DNA of 64,000 nucleotides from Enteractinococcus coprophilus (lineage in GTDB: Bacteria; Actinomycetota; Actinomycetes; Actinomycetales; Micrococcaceae): contig NZ_VFOU01000003.1 of NCBI RefSeq assembly GCF_006716305.1, positions 1 to 64,000 of the forward strand. The letters run 5' to 3'. Shown here in pieces: positions 43,786 to 52,068 of the stretch (position 1 is its first letter; every line of letters starts with the position of its first letter). The notes below the pieces were generated by a model that was not told where the DNA came from, did no database searches, and worked only from the letters and a program-made list of their open reading frames with translations. Both the position numbers and the translations under genes were made by a program.

Positions 43786-44673
43786 TTAGGCCGCTTGGGT
43801 TTGGATACGCAGCATGTTTGCCCAGGGATCTTCAAAGCCCAAGCTCTTACCGTCGTCTACCACTTGCACGCCGAAATGCTTGACTCGCTCTGCGACTTCA
43901 CCAACATCGTCAGCAGTTGGCAGGATGATATCAACTTCACCCAAACCGAGGGTCTTATTGCGTCGTCCTGCCCCACGACTGTTCCAGACATTCATTGCCA
44001 TATGGTGGTGATACCCGCCTGCGCTAACAAATAACGCGCCTGGCGTATTCGCATGGGTGGCGTCAAAACCGAGCCAGTCGACGTAAAACTTTCGCGCTGC
44101 GTCGATGTCACCGACTTGTAGGTGCACGTGACCAATTACCGCATCACCGATTGCTGGGTTTTGCACAGCGTCTTCGGTGAGGTAATCACGCAGGTACTGG
44201 TTAGGGTCTAGGAACAAGGTATCCATCTCTATTTGCCCGTGTACCCAGCTCCATTCGCTGCGGTCACGGTCCCAGTACAGCTCAATGCCGTTACCTTCTG
44301 GGTCGTTGAAGTAGAACGCTTTGGAGACCAGGTGGTCGGAGCTTCCCGTGAAGCTATTCGGCGCGTAGCGGGCAACTGAATACACTGCGGCTGCGAGCGC
44401 AGTTTCGGTCTCGAATAGGATCGCCGTGTGGAAGAGTCCGGCTTCGCGGCCTGAAGCATGCTTGAATTCTGGCGCATGTTCCAGGATCACCAATGGGCGC
44501 TGATGGCGGCCAATGATTGCTGACCCCTCTTGTTGCGCGATAACTTTTAGGGGAAGCGCCTGGGTGTAGTACTTGATCATATTGTCAAGGTCAGCGACTT
44601 TTAAGGTCACTGCACCCATCTCCGTCTGGTCTGCGAGACGGGCATTGTCAAAAGTCTCTACGTTATGGGTCAT
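43786..44673 (-). CDS. Two-domain VOC protein (catechol 2,3-dioxygenase-like)
   Basis: A 295-residue protein with two vicinal-oxygen-chelate repeats: the first has AVTLKVADLDNMIKYYTQAL and FYFNDPEGNGIELYWDRD, the second GHVHLQVGDIDAARKFYVDW and FVSAGGYHHHMAMNVW. The His and Glu positions expected to bind metal (HVHLQV, YHHHMA, GIELYWD) are present. The layout resembles CatE/YfiE-type ring-cleaving dioxygenases, but the substrate is unknown. ATG 44673 has GAGGAAC upstream. The broken cutA gene lies upstream on the same strand. Confidence 0.82.
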   Translation of the reverse strand: MTHNVETFDNARLADQTEMGAVTLKVADLDNMIKYYTQALPLKVIAQQEGSAIIGRHQRPLVILEHAPEFKHASGREAGLFHTAILFETETALAAAVYSVARYAPNSFTGSSDHLVSKAFYFNDPEGNGIELYWDRDRSEWSWVHGQIEMDTLFLDPNQYLRDYLTEDAVQNPAIGDAVIGHVHLQVGDIDAARKFYVDWLGFDATHANTPGALFVSAGGYHHHMAMNVWNSRGAGRRNKTLGLGEVDIILPTADDVGEVAERVKHFGVQVVDDGKSLGFEDPWANMLRIQTQAA

Positions 44674-44805
44674 GTCAGTTCCTCGCTACTGCATCAAAGT
44701 TCACGCTGGGCCACGCTCCTTTAAAATTTGAAGCATCTGCTTTCACTATATATGACTTGCCGCAGAAAGTCATACTCGCAAGTGAGGCTCAAAAGATCGA
44801 ACCAG

Positions 44806-45129
44806 CTATCGGGATACGCTGTTCGTCATCCACTGCAAATAACCGCCACTGCCCTCGACTATTGGGGCGACGATGACTTCTGGCTCCTTATAGGAATGAT
44901 TGGTAGCCAGACACTCCTTGACACGTTCTATGGTGGCCACGGTGGTTTTGAACGACAACAAAAACTCAGGGTCGCGATCGGCTTTCCCTTGCCATCGGTA
45001 GTAGCTAGTCACCTGGGAAACTTGCACACAAGCAGCTAGCTGCTGTTATATGGCTGCCGCGGCGAGTTGGTCAGCTTCTTCTGCGGTGTCGGTGGTTGTT
45101 TGAATGATTACGAATTCGTGGGACTTCAT
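44806..45129 (-). pseudogene. cutA: cutA interrupted by one in-frame TAA
   Basis: On the minus strand the frame from ATG 45129 reads EFVIIQTTTDTAEEADQLAA, then AAI, a TAA stop at 45046-45048, and continues in the same frame QQLAACVQVSQVTSYYRWQG to a natural stop at 44806. The whole is 107 codons, normal for the divalent-cation-tolerance protein CutA, and includes the conserved ERVKECLATNHSYKEPEVI and GGYLQWM. Only one codon is damaged and no frameshift is present, so the lesion is recent or the stop is read through. A GTG at 45027 could restart only a C-terminal part. Confidence 0.88.
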
Positions 45130-45191
45130 GCCGCCAGTCTGCTTGACGTATCCTGTGTTGAAAAGACAGTAGCGACCGGAGCCCACAATCC

Positions 45192-45815
45192 CTAGTCTTT
45201 GCCACGCCCGGCTTCGAGAAGGTCACCGAGATAAGTGAAGGAGCCCTTGCGTCGATGAGCATAAAGCGCGCCTGCAATCAGAACTGATGGCGCCAGAGCG
45301 ACAATCATGTCGGTCATTGTGTCGGTATTATCAAGCTGAGCGCTCGCATCGAATATGAGGTCAAAAACGAATTCGGCGATCTCCCACAGCAGGGCGATGA
45401 ATGCTTTGACCGTGATGAGCACGACCATCTCCAACCACACCGGCAGGTGGAGCTGATACGTGTGTAGGGTCTTGGCCAGAGCTATCACCAGTACGAAGCT
45501 GATAACGAATCCTGAGTAGCAATGCACGAGGGTATCCCATGGCGACCAGGCTTCATACCAGTTCCAATACCCTCCCAAATAGGGGCCGGCACCGATCAGT
45601 ACTGCGTATTGGATCTGAATGCTCAGCGGAACTTTAACGCCGGCCCATCGTTCTGCCAGCCATGGAGTCGCCACCAGCGGGACGAGCACCGTAGCGGTCA
45701 ATGCCTCGGGCCACCATTGGTTGTACAGGGCCAGAGCTGCCGACCCAAGGAATACTAGGCCGGTGACGACCATGGACATATGAGGCGTAGACCGAATCGT
45801 GGATAGTTGCGACAT
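45192..45815 (-). CDS. YjdF/DUF2238-like membrane protein
   Basis: A 207-residue protein with about six hydrophobic segments. Conserved-looking motifs are SPWDTLVHCYSGF, LLWEIAEFVFD and the DNTDTMTDMIVAL repeat of acidic residues, a pattern I associate with YjdF/DUF2238 inner-membrane proteins of unknown function. The start is uncertain: ATG 45815 or GTG 45824. The hydrophilic C-terminus SFTYLGDLLEAGRGKD would be cytoplasmic. It lies downstream of the hemolysin-III-type gene on the same strand. Confidence 0.65.
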   Translation of the reverse strand: MSQLSTIRSTPHMSMVVTGLVFLGSAALALYNQWWPEALTATVLVPLVATPWLAERWAGVKVPLSIQIQYAVLIGAGPYLGGYWNWYEAWSPWDTLVHCYSGFVISFVLVIALAKTLHTYQLHLPVWLEMVVLITVKAFIALLWEIAEFVFDLIFDASAQLDNTDTMTDMIVALAPSVLIAGALYAHRRKGSFTYLGDLLEAGRGKD

Positions 45816-45895
45816 TGTTCCCACGCTAGCCTGTGCTGGCCCGTATTACATCAGCTCCTAGACGATGAAACCTCATCGTTGTTCTAGGCGGAGCA

Positions 45896-46570
45896 TTACA
45901 TTGCGGCAAAGATCGCGACGAAATGACACGTCCAAGCGATAATCGTATAAAGATGAAAGATCTCGTGGTAGCCAAAAGTTGCAGGAAAGAAATTTGGGTA
46001 TTTGGTAGCGTATGCGATGGCACCGAGGCTGTAGAAGACGCCACCAAGAATAATGAACCAGACAACCCAGTTGCCGCCCAATGCATGAAAGTCTGGGAGG
46101 AACCAGACCGCAACCCACCCCAGCGCTAGGTACACGGGGACAAAGACCCACTGGGGTGCAGCCGACCAGAACTGTCGCAGCAAGATTCCCGCTATGGCTC
46201 CGGCCCAGACGACAGTGAGGAGGAAGTCGCGCTGGTCAGGTGCCAGTACTAATACCGCCAACGGGGTGTAAGTACCGGCAATAAGCAAAAAGATATTTGA
46301 ATGGTCTAACCGTCGCAGAAAAGCATTCAGCCTAGAAGACCAGTTTCCCAGGTGATAGATAGCAGAGGCACCAAAAAGTAAGACCGACGTGGTACCGAAA
46401 ACTGCGACACTCAATCGGTGGCCCAGGGTTTGTGGGATAGCAATCGCGGCCATCACTGCACATAACACCACAGGCGTGGCGATCAGATGAATCCATCCAC
46501 GGGCGCGTGGCTTGAGCGGCAAAGGGTCAGGTGATGGGGCTTCATGTTGCGTCGTCTCAGTAGATGACAT
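45896..46570 (-). CDS. trhA: Hemolysin III / TrhA family membrane protein
   Basis: A 224-residue PAQR-type protein with seven membrane segments. Signature parts are RGWIHLIATPVVLCAVMA, the SAIYHLGNWSS segment with the conserved S and H, LDHSNIFLLIAGTYTPL, and the C-terminal HEIFHLYTIIAWTCHF with the metal-binding histidines. Relatives are linked to membrane fluidity and lipid homeostasis; haemolytic activity is not implied. ATG 46570 begins a polar 25-residue N-terminus. The promoter should lie in the 313-bp gap to the Rid gene. Confidence 0.88.
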   Translation of the reverse strand: MSSTETTQHEAPSPDPLPLKPRARGWIHLIATPVVLCAVMAAIAIPQTLGHRLSVAVFGTTSVLLFGASAIYHLGNWSSRLNAFLRRLDHSNIFLLIAGTYTPLAVLVLAPDQRDFLLTVVWAGAIAGILLRQFWSAAPQWVFVPVYLALGWVAVWFLPDFHALGGNWVVWFIILGGVFYSLGAIAYATKYPNFFPATFGYHEIFHLYTIIAWTCHFVAIFAAM

Positions 46571-46883
46571 GGATGCTCCTGACGTGTGGCGCTGTCAATC
46601 TCGGAAATCTCAGACTGTTTGATGTGAGTCCAGTCCCGCTGTTGAACCCATATGCCACAGTCTCTGGGTCATTCGATACCAGACAGTCTATGTCACGGCG
46701 TGGCGGAGTTCTCACGTCCCCATAGGCGCTTGGGTGTGAACAATCCGCTTGTGTAAGTTGGCTCGCTTCATGCGGGTGCTGGCCGAGCAGACCCCCACAG
46801 CGGCTTCGACAGGCTTTGTCTCTGGTGGCGGAGCTCAGATCCATGAAAAACTTGAAGTCCCCGGCTCAATGATGGGACATCCA
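46571..46883. other. Intergenic stretch between trhA and the Rid gene
   Basis: This divergent gap should contain promoters for both neighbours, but I see no convincing -35/-10 pair or repeat. A plus-strand in-frame extension of the Rid gene to 46749 exists but lacks family likeness and a ribosome binding site. Confidence 0.4.
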
Positions 46884-47468
46884 ATGAACATCCAACACCT
46901 CAACCCCGCTGGATTACATACCAATCCCGCCTTCTCTCAAGGTGTCGTGGTGGGCGCCGAGCAGCTGGTAGTTGTCGGTGGCCAACAAGGTACCGATTCA
47001 GCGGGTAATGTGATCGCCGCGGACCTCAGAAGGCAAACACAACAAGCACTTCGTCATGTCCTGACAGTGTTAGCTGAAGTCGGTGCTGATGCCAGCCATG
47101 TGGTCAAGCTCAACATTTTCCTAGACGGCGCGGCGGATGCCCAATCTGGCTACGTCTCGGCGTTTGAAGTCTGGGGCGCACATCCCACCGCAGTGACAGT
47201 AGTGCAGATCGCTGGATTCTCGCGTCCCGGGGTCCTAGTCGAAATCGATGCACTTGCCGTGGTCCCCGACAACTCCAACTCAGCAGGATGGCCTCGACGA
47301 CGAGTCGGCTCGTTGGACAATGTGGTTACAATCGTCTTATGCCTGTTGCCCGTGCTGATCGTCTTGTCCACCACCTATGCCCAGAGGTACCGGCAGAGTT
47401 GGCGATTGGGATTGCACACTACAACTGGCACAATGCTCAGGTCGTTGAGCGCGGTAAGGACCATGTGA
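46884..47468 (+). CDS. RidA/YjgF family protein with an overlapping C-terminal tail
   Basis: Rid proteins hydrolyse reactive imine/enamine intermediates of PLP enzymes. Residues 1-129 form a complete Rid domain (IQHLNPAGLHTNPAFSQGVVV, VGGQQGTDSAGNV, VKLNIFL, AFEVWGAHPTAVTVVQIAG, LVEIDALAVV), including the position where many members have the catalytic Arg. The frame then continues for 65 more residues, unlike normal 125-130 residue Rid proteins, and its last 130 nt overlap the phosphotransferase gene in another frame. ATG 46884 has GGGA 7 nt upstream. The tail may be real or result from loss of the original stop. Confidence 0.72.
   Translation: MNIQHLNPAGLHTNPAFSQGVVVGAEQLVVVGGQQGTDSAGNVIAADLRRQTQQALRHVLTVLAEVGADASHVVKLNIFLDGAADAQSGYVSAFEVWGAHPTAVTVVQIAGFSRPGVLVEIDALAVVPDNSNSAGWPRRRVGSLDNVVTIVLCLLPVLIVLSTTYAQRYRQSWRLGLHTTTGTMLRSLSAVRTM
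47327..47332 (+). promoter_or_regulatory. -10-like TACAAT placed for a leaderless start
   Basis: TACAAT is followed by exactly 6 nt and the ATG of the phosphotransferase-like gene at 47339. The hexamer lies inside the extended Rid frame. Confidence 0.5.
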
Positions 47469-48172
47469 TCCTCATCGCTGACGAGCTGGCTGTTGCACGC
47501 CTCCCCCGCAAAACCACCCCGCAGCTTGCCCGAACGATACGGCTCATCGAGCAACTGGAACTGCCGTGGCTGCTACCGAGGGCTTTATCAGCTGTGGATG
47601 ACGGCGTATTGCAAACCTACGTCCCGGGTACTGCGCACCCGCACGGTACGGGTGACCCTGGCACGCTAGCTGATATCATCAACGTCTTTGCCGACTACGA
47701 CACCACCGGATTGGCATTAAACGCCCCGTTTGCACAGCGCGGTCGGTTCACAAAAGCCATGCTGACCGCCCTAGACGCTGTCGTGGAAGACCATATGGCT
47801 CGGGAGATTGCTGAGCACGTTCATGGTTGGACCGACGATGGTGTTGGCGCAGGTCTTGTGCACGGCGACCTTGCCGGACATAACATGCACTGGGTCGATG
47901 GTGAACTGGTAGGGATTCTGGACTGGGATTATGCGGCGCGCTGGGATACCGCGCTGAATGCCACATATCTGAGCCTGTGGCACGGCGTGGATCTTGAGAC
48001 CATTACTCCGACACCTCACCGCGCGCGCGTCTGGTCCGGTGCCCTAGGTTTATATTCGTTAGCCAATGCGTTGACCTGGGATATTTCCGCTGCCGGCTGG
48101 CGACGTCTGAATAAGAAAGTTCAACCCAGGATCTTGGCAGCCCACCGTGCACTGCCGCATGCTGAAGTTTAG
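47339..48172 (+). CDS. APH-family phosphotransferase (macrolide/aminoglycoside kinase-like)
   Basis: A 277-residue kinase-fold protein. It has the catalytic loop GLVHGDLAGHNMHW (HGDxxxxN) and the metal-binding GILDWDYAAR, preceded by a short N-lobe with VILIADELAVARLPR. Such proteins phosphorylate small molecules; resistance to an antibiotic is possible but not shown, and many chromosomal members have metabolic roles. ATG 47339 is preferred because a TACAAT box lies 6 nt before it and homology begins soon after. The 3' end overlaps the converging oxidoreductase gene by 4 bp. Confidence 0.8.
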   Translation: MPVARADRLVHHLCPEVPAELAIGIAHYNWHNAQVVERGKDHVILIADELAVARLPRKTTPQLARTIRLIEQLELPWLLPRALSAVDDGVLQTYVPGTAHPHGTGDPGTLADIINVFADYDTTGLALNAPFAQRGRFTKAMLTALDAVVEDHMAREIAEHVHGWTDDGVGAGLVHGDLAGHNMHWVDGELVGILDWDYAARWDTALNATYLSLWHGVDLETITPTPHRARVWSGALGLYSLANALTWDISAAGWRRLNKKVQPRILAAHRALPHAEV

Positions 48173-49236
48173 CGTAACCGGTCAGGGGCTAGGGCGGTCA
48201 CCGAAGCGTGGCTAACCCACTCCCCTGCCGTTCCATCAATCATGAGGTCGGCGGCCAGGCGCGCAAAGCCCAGCGAGGTTTGGAAACCGTAACCAGATTG
48301 GCCTGCCAACCAGAAGAATCCAGGCTGGGCGTCGTCGAACCCGACCACCGGGGTGCCGTCCGCTGCTTCGGTGCGTAATCCCGTCCAGGCCGACCGCACA
48401 CCGGTAATGTGCAGGGTCGTGTCGGCCTCAATTTCTTGTATCAGATCGTCAATGTCATTGGCCCGAGGCTGGGCATCGACCGCCGGTGAGGGTTCGGCCT
48501 CTTGAGGCGAAGCCAGGATCGCGTCTTCGGTCTCGTAGCGGTAATAGTAGCCATCGACTTTCATCATCATGCACCGATCCGAACTAATTGGCCGGTCAAG
48601 ACCTAAGATCGCTGCGGTGCGACGTAGGGGCGTCAAGCCCAGCGGACTGGCACCACATAATTGGGCGACCTGATCAGCCCAAGCGCCAGCGGCATTAATG
48701 ACGACGTTGGACTGATATTTCCCCTGAGTTGTCGTAACGTACCAGGTGCCATCGATGTGTTCCGCCGCGGTCACACGTTCACCAAGCCGAATCTCACAGT
48801 GCTCGGCTTGGGTAACCAACCAGGCCATCATGGCGTCTGCTCCGGTGCGCAAAGAGCGCTCATCGAGTGCACCTGCGGTGAATCGTTCGGGTCGTAATTC
48901 CGGCAGTAGCTGGCGAACCGCATCTCGGTCTTGAAGAGTTTGTCCAGGATAAGCGTGGGCTGCTATTTCTGTCTCCGTGCCGACCATCATAAACCGCGAA
49001 GGCCACGCGACCGGTTGTGCTAACACTTGTTGTCTTGCAAGCAGCATCTCGACGCTAATATCGGTGAGTTCTCGGACCGCAGGTGGTCCATAGCCTAAAA
49101 CGAGCTGCTGGGCCGAGCGGCCGGAGGTGTGATAGGCCAGTTGGTCTTCTGCTTCCAGCAGGGTTGCGGCTTGGCCGCGGTTTGACAGTTCAGCAGCCAG
49201 GGATATGCCGGCAATGCCGCCTCCGATAATGATCAT
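48169..49236 (-). CDS. FAD-dependent oxidoreductase (DAO family)
   Basis: A 355-residue flavoprotein of the D-amino-acid-oxidase/glycine-oxidase fold. It begins directly with the FAD-binding MIIIGGGIAGISLAAELS, continues ATLLEAEDQLAYHTSGRSA, has INAAGAWADQVAQL, and near the end TGVRSAWTGLRTEAADGTPVVG and GQSGYGFQTS. The substrate (an amine, amino acid or imino acid) is unknown. ATG 49236 gives no spare residues before the Rossmann motif, as is usual. It stands alone on the minus strand downstream of nothing co-directional except a distant gat operon on its right. Confidence 0.85.
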   Translation of the reverse strand: MIIIGGGIAGISLAAELSNRGQAATLLEAEDQLAYHTSGRSAQQLVLGYGPPAVRELTDISVEMLLARQQVLAQPVAWPSRFMMVGTETEIAAHAYPGQTLQDRDAVRQLLPELRPERFTAGALDERSLRTGADAMMAWLVTQAEHCEIRLGERVTAAEHIDGTWYVTTTQGKYQSNVVINAAGAWADQVAQLCGASPLGLTPLRRTAAILGLDRPISSDRCMMMKVDGYYYRYETEDAILASPQEAEPSPAVDAQPRANDIDDLIQEIEADTTLHITGVRSAWTGLRTEAADGTPVVGFDDAQPGFFWLAGQSGYGFQTSLGFARLAADLMIDGTAGEWVSHASVTALAPDRLR

Positions 49237-49270
49237 GTGTGCTCCTGGTGAGGGGTGCTGCTTAAATGCA

Positions 49271-49301
49271 CCAGCACGGGTGGCTACACCACCCGCGCTG
49301 G
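49271..49301 (-). terminator. Hairpin after gatB
   Basis: CCAGCACGGGTGG and CCACCCGCGCTGG pair over 13 positions with one mismatch and a 5-nt loop, 17 bp after the gatB stop on the minus strand. The following minus-strand TGCATTTAAG is only weakly T-rich. Confidence 0.65.
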
Positions 49302-49318
49302 CGAGACCGGCAACTGGG

Positions 49319-50794
49319 TTAGCCGATCTTTTCTAAAATGATTTCTCGAACACGACCAGCATCGGCTTGTCCTTTCGTGGCTTTCATGACCGGGCCGATC
49401 AGCGCTCCGACGGCCTGCATGTGACCACCCTGGATGCGTTCGACAACATCGGGGTTGGCCGCCATGGCTTCTTCGACGGCTGCAGTCAGAGCGCCGTCGT
49501 CGGAGACCACGGCCAAAGATCGGGCGGCCACGATGTCTGCTGGGCGACCTTCACCGTCGGCAATGTGGCCCACGACCTGACGCGCAATTTTATCGTTGAT
49601 GGTTTTGTCAGCGATAAGTTTTTCGATCTCGACGACATCGGCCGGGGTAACACCCAGCGCTTCTGGGGAAACACCGCGCTCATTGGCGATGCGCGCGATT
49701 TCTCCCATCCACCATTTCCGGGCGGCTTCGGGGCTGGCTCCGGCCGTGATGGTGTATTCGATTTCATCGAGCACACCAGCGGCCACGACGTCGCGGAACT
49801 CGGTATCGGAGAACTGCCATTCTTCGCGCAGTCGACGACGACGCTGGACTGGGTTTTCTGGCAGATCGGCACGTAGACGCTCGATCCACGCCGCATCGGT
49901 GACAATCGGCCCCAGATCAGGATCTGGGAAGTACCGGTAGTCATCGGCGTCGGACTTTGGGCGGCCCGAACGGGTTGAACGGGATTCTTCTTCCCAGTGC
50001 CGGGTTTCTTGAGTGATGGTGCCGCCGGAGTCCAGAACTTTGGCTTGGCGAATGATTTCGGATTCCACTGCCGCAGCCACCGCGCGGGTCGAGTTGACGT
50101 TTTTGGTTTCCGTGCGGGTGCCAAACTCGGTGGCGCCGATCGGCATCAACGACACGTTGGCGTCACAGCGGATATTGCCGCGTTCCATCCGTGCATCGGA
50201 CACGCCAAGGGCCTTGACGATGTCCCGGATCGTGGACAGGTAGGCGCGGGCCAATTCGGGGGCGCGTCCGCCGGCCCCGACGATGGGTTTGGATACGATT
50301 TCCACCAGTGGAACACCGGCACGGTTGTAATCCACCAGCGACGATGAGGAATCGTGGATGCGGCCGCCGGCACCACCGATGTGGGTCAGTTTGCCAGCGT
50401 CTTCTTCGATATGGGCACGTTCAATTTCAACACGGAAGATTTCGCCGTCGTCGAGTTCCACATCGACCCAGCCGTCATAAGCTATGGCCGGTTCTTCCTG
50501 GGATGTCTGGTAGTTCTTGCCCAGGTCCGGGTAGAAATACTGTTTTCGAGCGAACCGCGACTCGGGGGCGATCGTACAGTTCAGGGCCAGGCCGAGTTTG
50601 ATGCCGTAATCAATGCCAACGGCGTTGATGGTCGGCAGGGTGCCCGGCAGGCCGAGGTCTCCGGCGGTCACATTCGAGTTGGGTTGGTCGCCGAACGCGT
50701 TGGTTGCGGTTGAGAACATTTTCGTTTCGGTATTTAGTTCAACGTGAACTTCAAATCCGAGAACGACTTCGTATGTTTGCAAGGCTTTTTTCAT
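49319..50794 (-). CDS. gatB: Asp/Glu-tRNA amidotransferase subunit B
   Basis: GatB binds misacylated Glu-tRNA(Gln)/Asp-tRNA(Asn), phosphorylates it and adds ammonia delivered from GatA. The 491-residue product looks intact: VVLGFEVHVELNT, YFYPDLGKNYQTSQ, ERAHIEEDAGKLTH (catalytic/metal segment), LVDYNRAGVPLVEIV, IRCDANVSL, SDADDYRYFPDPDL, and the C-terminal helical tail domain ending TKGQADAGRVREIILEK. The ATG at 50794 overlaps the gatA stop (ATGA) with GGAG 7 nt upstream. A hairpin follows. Its preservation contrasts with the degenerate GatA upstream. Confidence 0.95.
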   Translation of the reverse strand: MKKALQTYEVVLGFEVHVELNTETKMFSTATNAFGDQPNSNVTAGDLGLPGTLPTINAVGIDYGIKLGLALNCTIAPESRFARKQYFYPDLGKNYQTSQEEPAIAYDGWVDVELDDGEIFRVEIERAHIEEDAGKLTHIGGAGGRIHDSSSSLVDYNRAGVPLVEIVSKPIVGAGGRAPELARAYLSTIRDIVKALGVSDARMERGNIRCDANVSLMPIGATEFGTRTETKNVNSTRAVAAAVESEIIRQAKVLDSGGTITQETRHWEEESRSTRSGRPKSDADDYRYFPDPDLGPIVTDAAWIERLRADLPENPVQRRRRLREEWQFSDTEFRDVVAAGVLDEIEYTITAGASPEAARKWWMGEIARIANERGVSPEALGVTPADVVEIEKLIADKTINDKIARQVVGHIADGEGRPADIVAARSLAVVSDDGALTAAVEEAMAANPDVVERIQGGHMQAVGALIGPVMKATKGQADAGRVREIILEKIG

Positions 50795-52068
50795 GATGCT
50801 GCTCCTGCCGTGGTCTGTTCGACGACGGCGCTGATGCGATAAACCAGTTCGTCTGCGTAAGGTGGTGCACAAATGTGCACACCGGCCACGCTGGCGGCCG
50901 GCAATCCTGCCAGAGAGGCCCCGACACCTGCGGTGGCCGACTCGTATTCTTTACCTTGGATGGTGGTGGCGGGCACAGCCAGCGCATCTACGGTTTCGAA
51001 GGCCGTGTGGTGGTCGTTGATGATCGCGGTGCGTACGCGTTGTGCGGGGCGGAAGTGCGATTCGATCGTGCCAGTAGACAGCATTTGGGTGCCCAACATG
51101 ACCCGGCGCTTGGTGGCATAACCAAAGCCAGCCCCGCGTGAGGCGGTGATGACGTCTTGGACGGTCGCGTTGGCCGGGGTCACGCGGTTACCGAAACGGA
51201 TCCCGTCGAATTTGGCCAGGTTCGCCGAGAATTCTGCTGCCCCAATAATGTGGGCGGCCTGGCGGGCCTGGTCCAGGGATTCTAAGGTGACTTCCATGGT
51301 GGTGATGCCAGCGTCATGTAGCGCACGAACTCCGTGCTGGTATGCGCTCCAGGCATCATCTGAGACGTTGTCTGGCTGGGTGACAGTGATCCCCAGGGTC
51401 ACACCGTCTACGCCAGTGTCGGTCGCGAGGTCCCATTCGTGGTGCAGGCTAGTCGGATCCAGCTGATCCGCACCGACTAATATCTCGTGCAGTGCTTTGG
51501 CATCAGCGGTGGTGCGAGCAACCGGGGTGATGGTGTCCATGGACGACACTGCGGCCACGAGGCCATAACGAGAGATGGCCCCGTAGGTTGGTTTGACCGC
51601 CACGACACCGGTTTCTGCGGCACTATGGCGTGCCGTACCTGCTGTGTCAGATACCACTGCAAACGGTGCTTGATGCTTGGCTACGGCTTCATGGGCACCA
51701 GAGTCGTTGCCCATGCCGAATTCGGCGACCCGGGTCTTACCTAAAATTGGGAGTCCGGCTTCGCGCAGGCGGGTGACGACGGTGGCTTCGTATGGGGAAA
51801 CCCAACCGTCGAGGTAGGCCGAACCGGCAGCGGTGGGCATCTCGGTGGTGACGATGACGTCTGAGAGCACCACGGGGACACCGGCCAGTGGGTGGTCGTA
51901 TTTGCCGGCGTCGACATCGGCGGCAACAGCCAGAGCATCCTCACGGTTGACGTGCACGAATGCCTCGGATGCGACATCCAAGTGGGCGGTGACCAGCTCG
52001 ACGGCGGTGGTTTCACCGGCACGAAGTTTCTCCGCCATTTCGGTGGCGGTTAGCTGTGTGAGACTCAT
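50791..52068 (-). CDS. gatA: Degenerate GatA-like amidase subunit (catalytic residues lost)
   Basis: Position between gatC and gatB and clear likeness (TAAGSAYLDGWVSPYEATVV, GLPILGKTRVAEFGMG, VVAVKPTYGAISRYGLV) identify this as GatA. However, the amidase triad is gone: the catalytic Lys of the usual I-K-D-N segment is Ser69 (VVLSDVIV); the Gly/Ser-rich stretch holding the cis-Ser is deleted between residues 120 and 135; and the nucleophilic Ser of D-T-G-G-S is Thr145 (DTAGTAR). The protein is 425 residues rather than about 490-510, and its C-terminus is also shortened. The frame is open with no stop. It should be unable to hydrolyse glutamine, but may still scaffold GatB. Confidence 0.82.
   Translation of the reverse strand: MSLTQLTATEMAEKLRAGETTAVELVTAHLDVASEAFVHVNREDALAVAADVDAGKYDHPLAGVPVVLSDVIVTTEMPTAAGSAYLDGWVSPYEATVVTRLREAGLPILGKTRVAEFGMGNDSGAHEAVAKHQAPFAVVSDTAGTARHSAAETGVVAVKPTYGAISRYGLVAAVSSMDTITPVARTTADAKALHEILVGADQLDPTSLHHEWDLATDTGVDGVTLGITVTQPDNVSDDAWSAYQHGVRALHDAGITTMEVTLESLDQARQAAHIIGAAEFSANLAKFDGIRFGNRVTPANATVQDVITASRGAGFGYATKRRVMLGTQMLSTGTIESHFRPAQRVRTAIINDHHTAFETVDALAVPATTIQGKEYESATAGVGASLAGLPAASVAGVHICAPPYADELVYRISAVVEQTTAGAAS

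Noticed and set aside
44728-45039. Plus-strand open frame of 103 codons
   Set aside because: It lies opposite the cutA remnant, whose conserved CutA protein pattern explains the sequence.
46749-46883. N-terminal extension of the Rid protein
   Set aside because: The extra 45 residues are not conserved in Rid proteins and no ribosome binding site supports that start.
47339-48172. Dedicated aminoglycoside-resistance gene
   Set aside because: Only the general kinase motifs are visible; nothing points to a specific antibiotic or to a mobile context.
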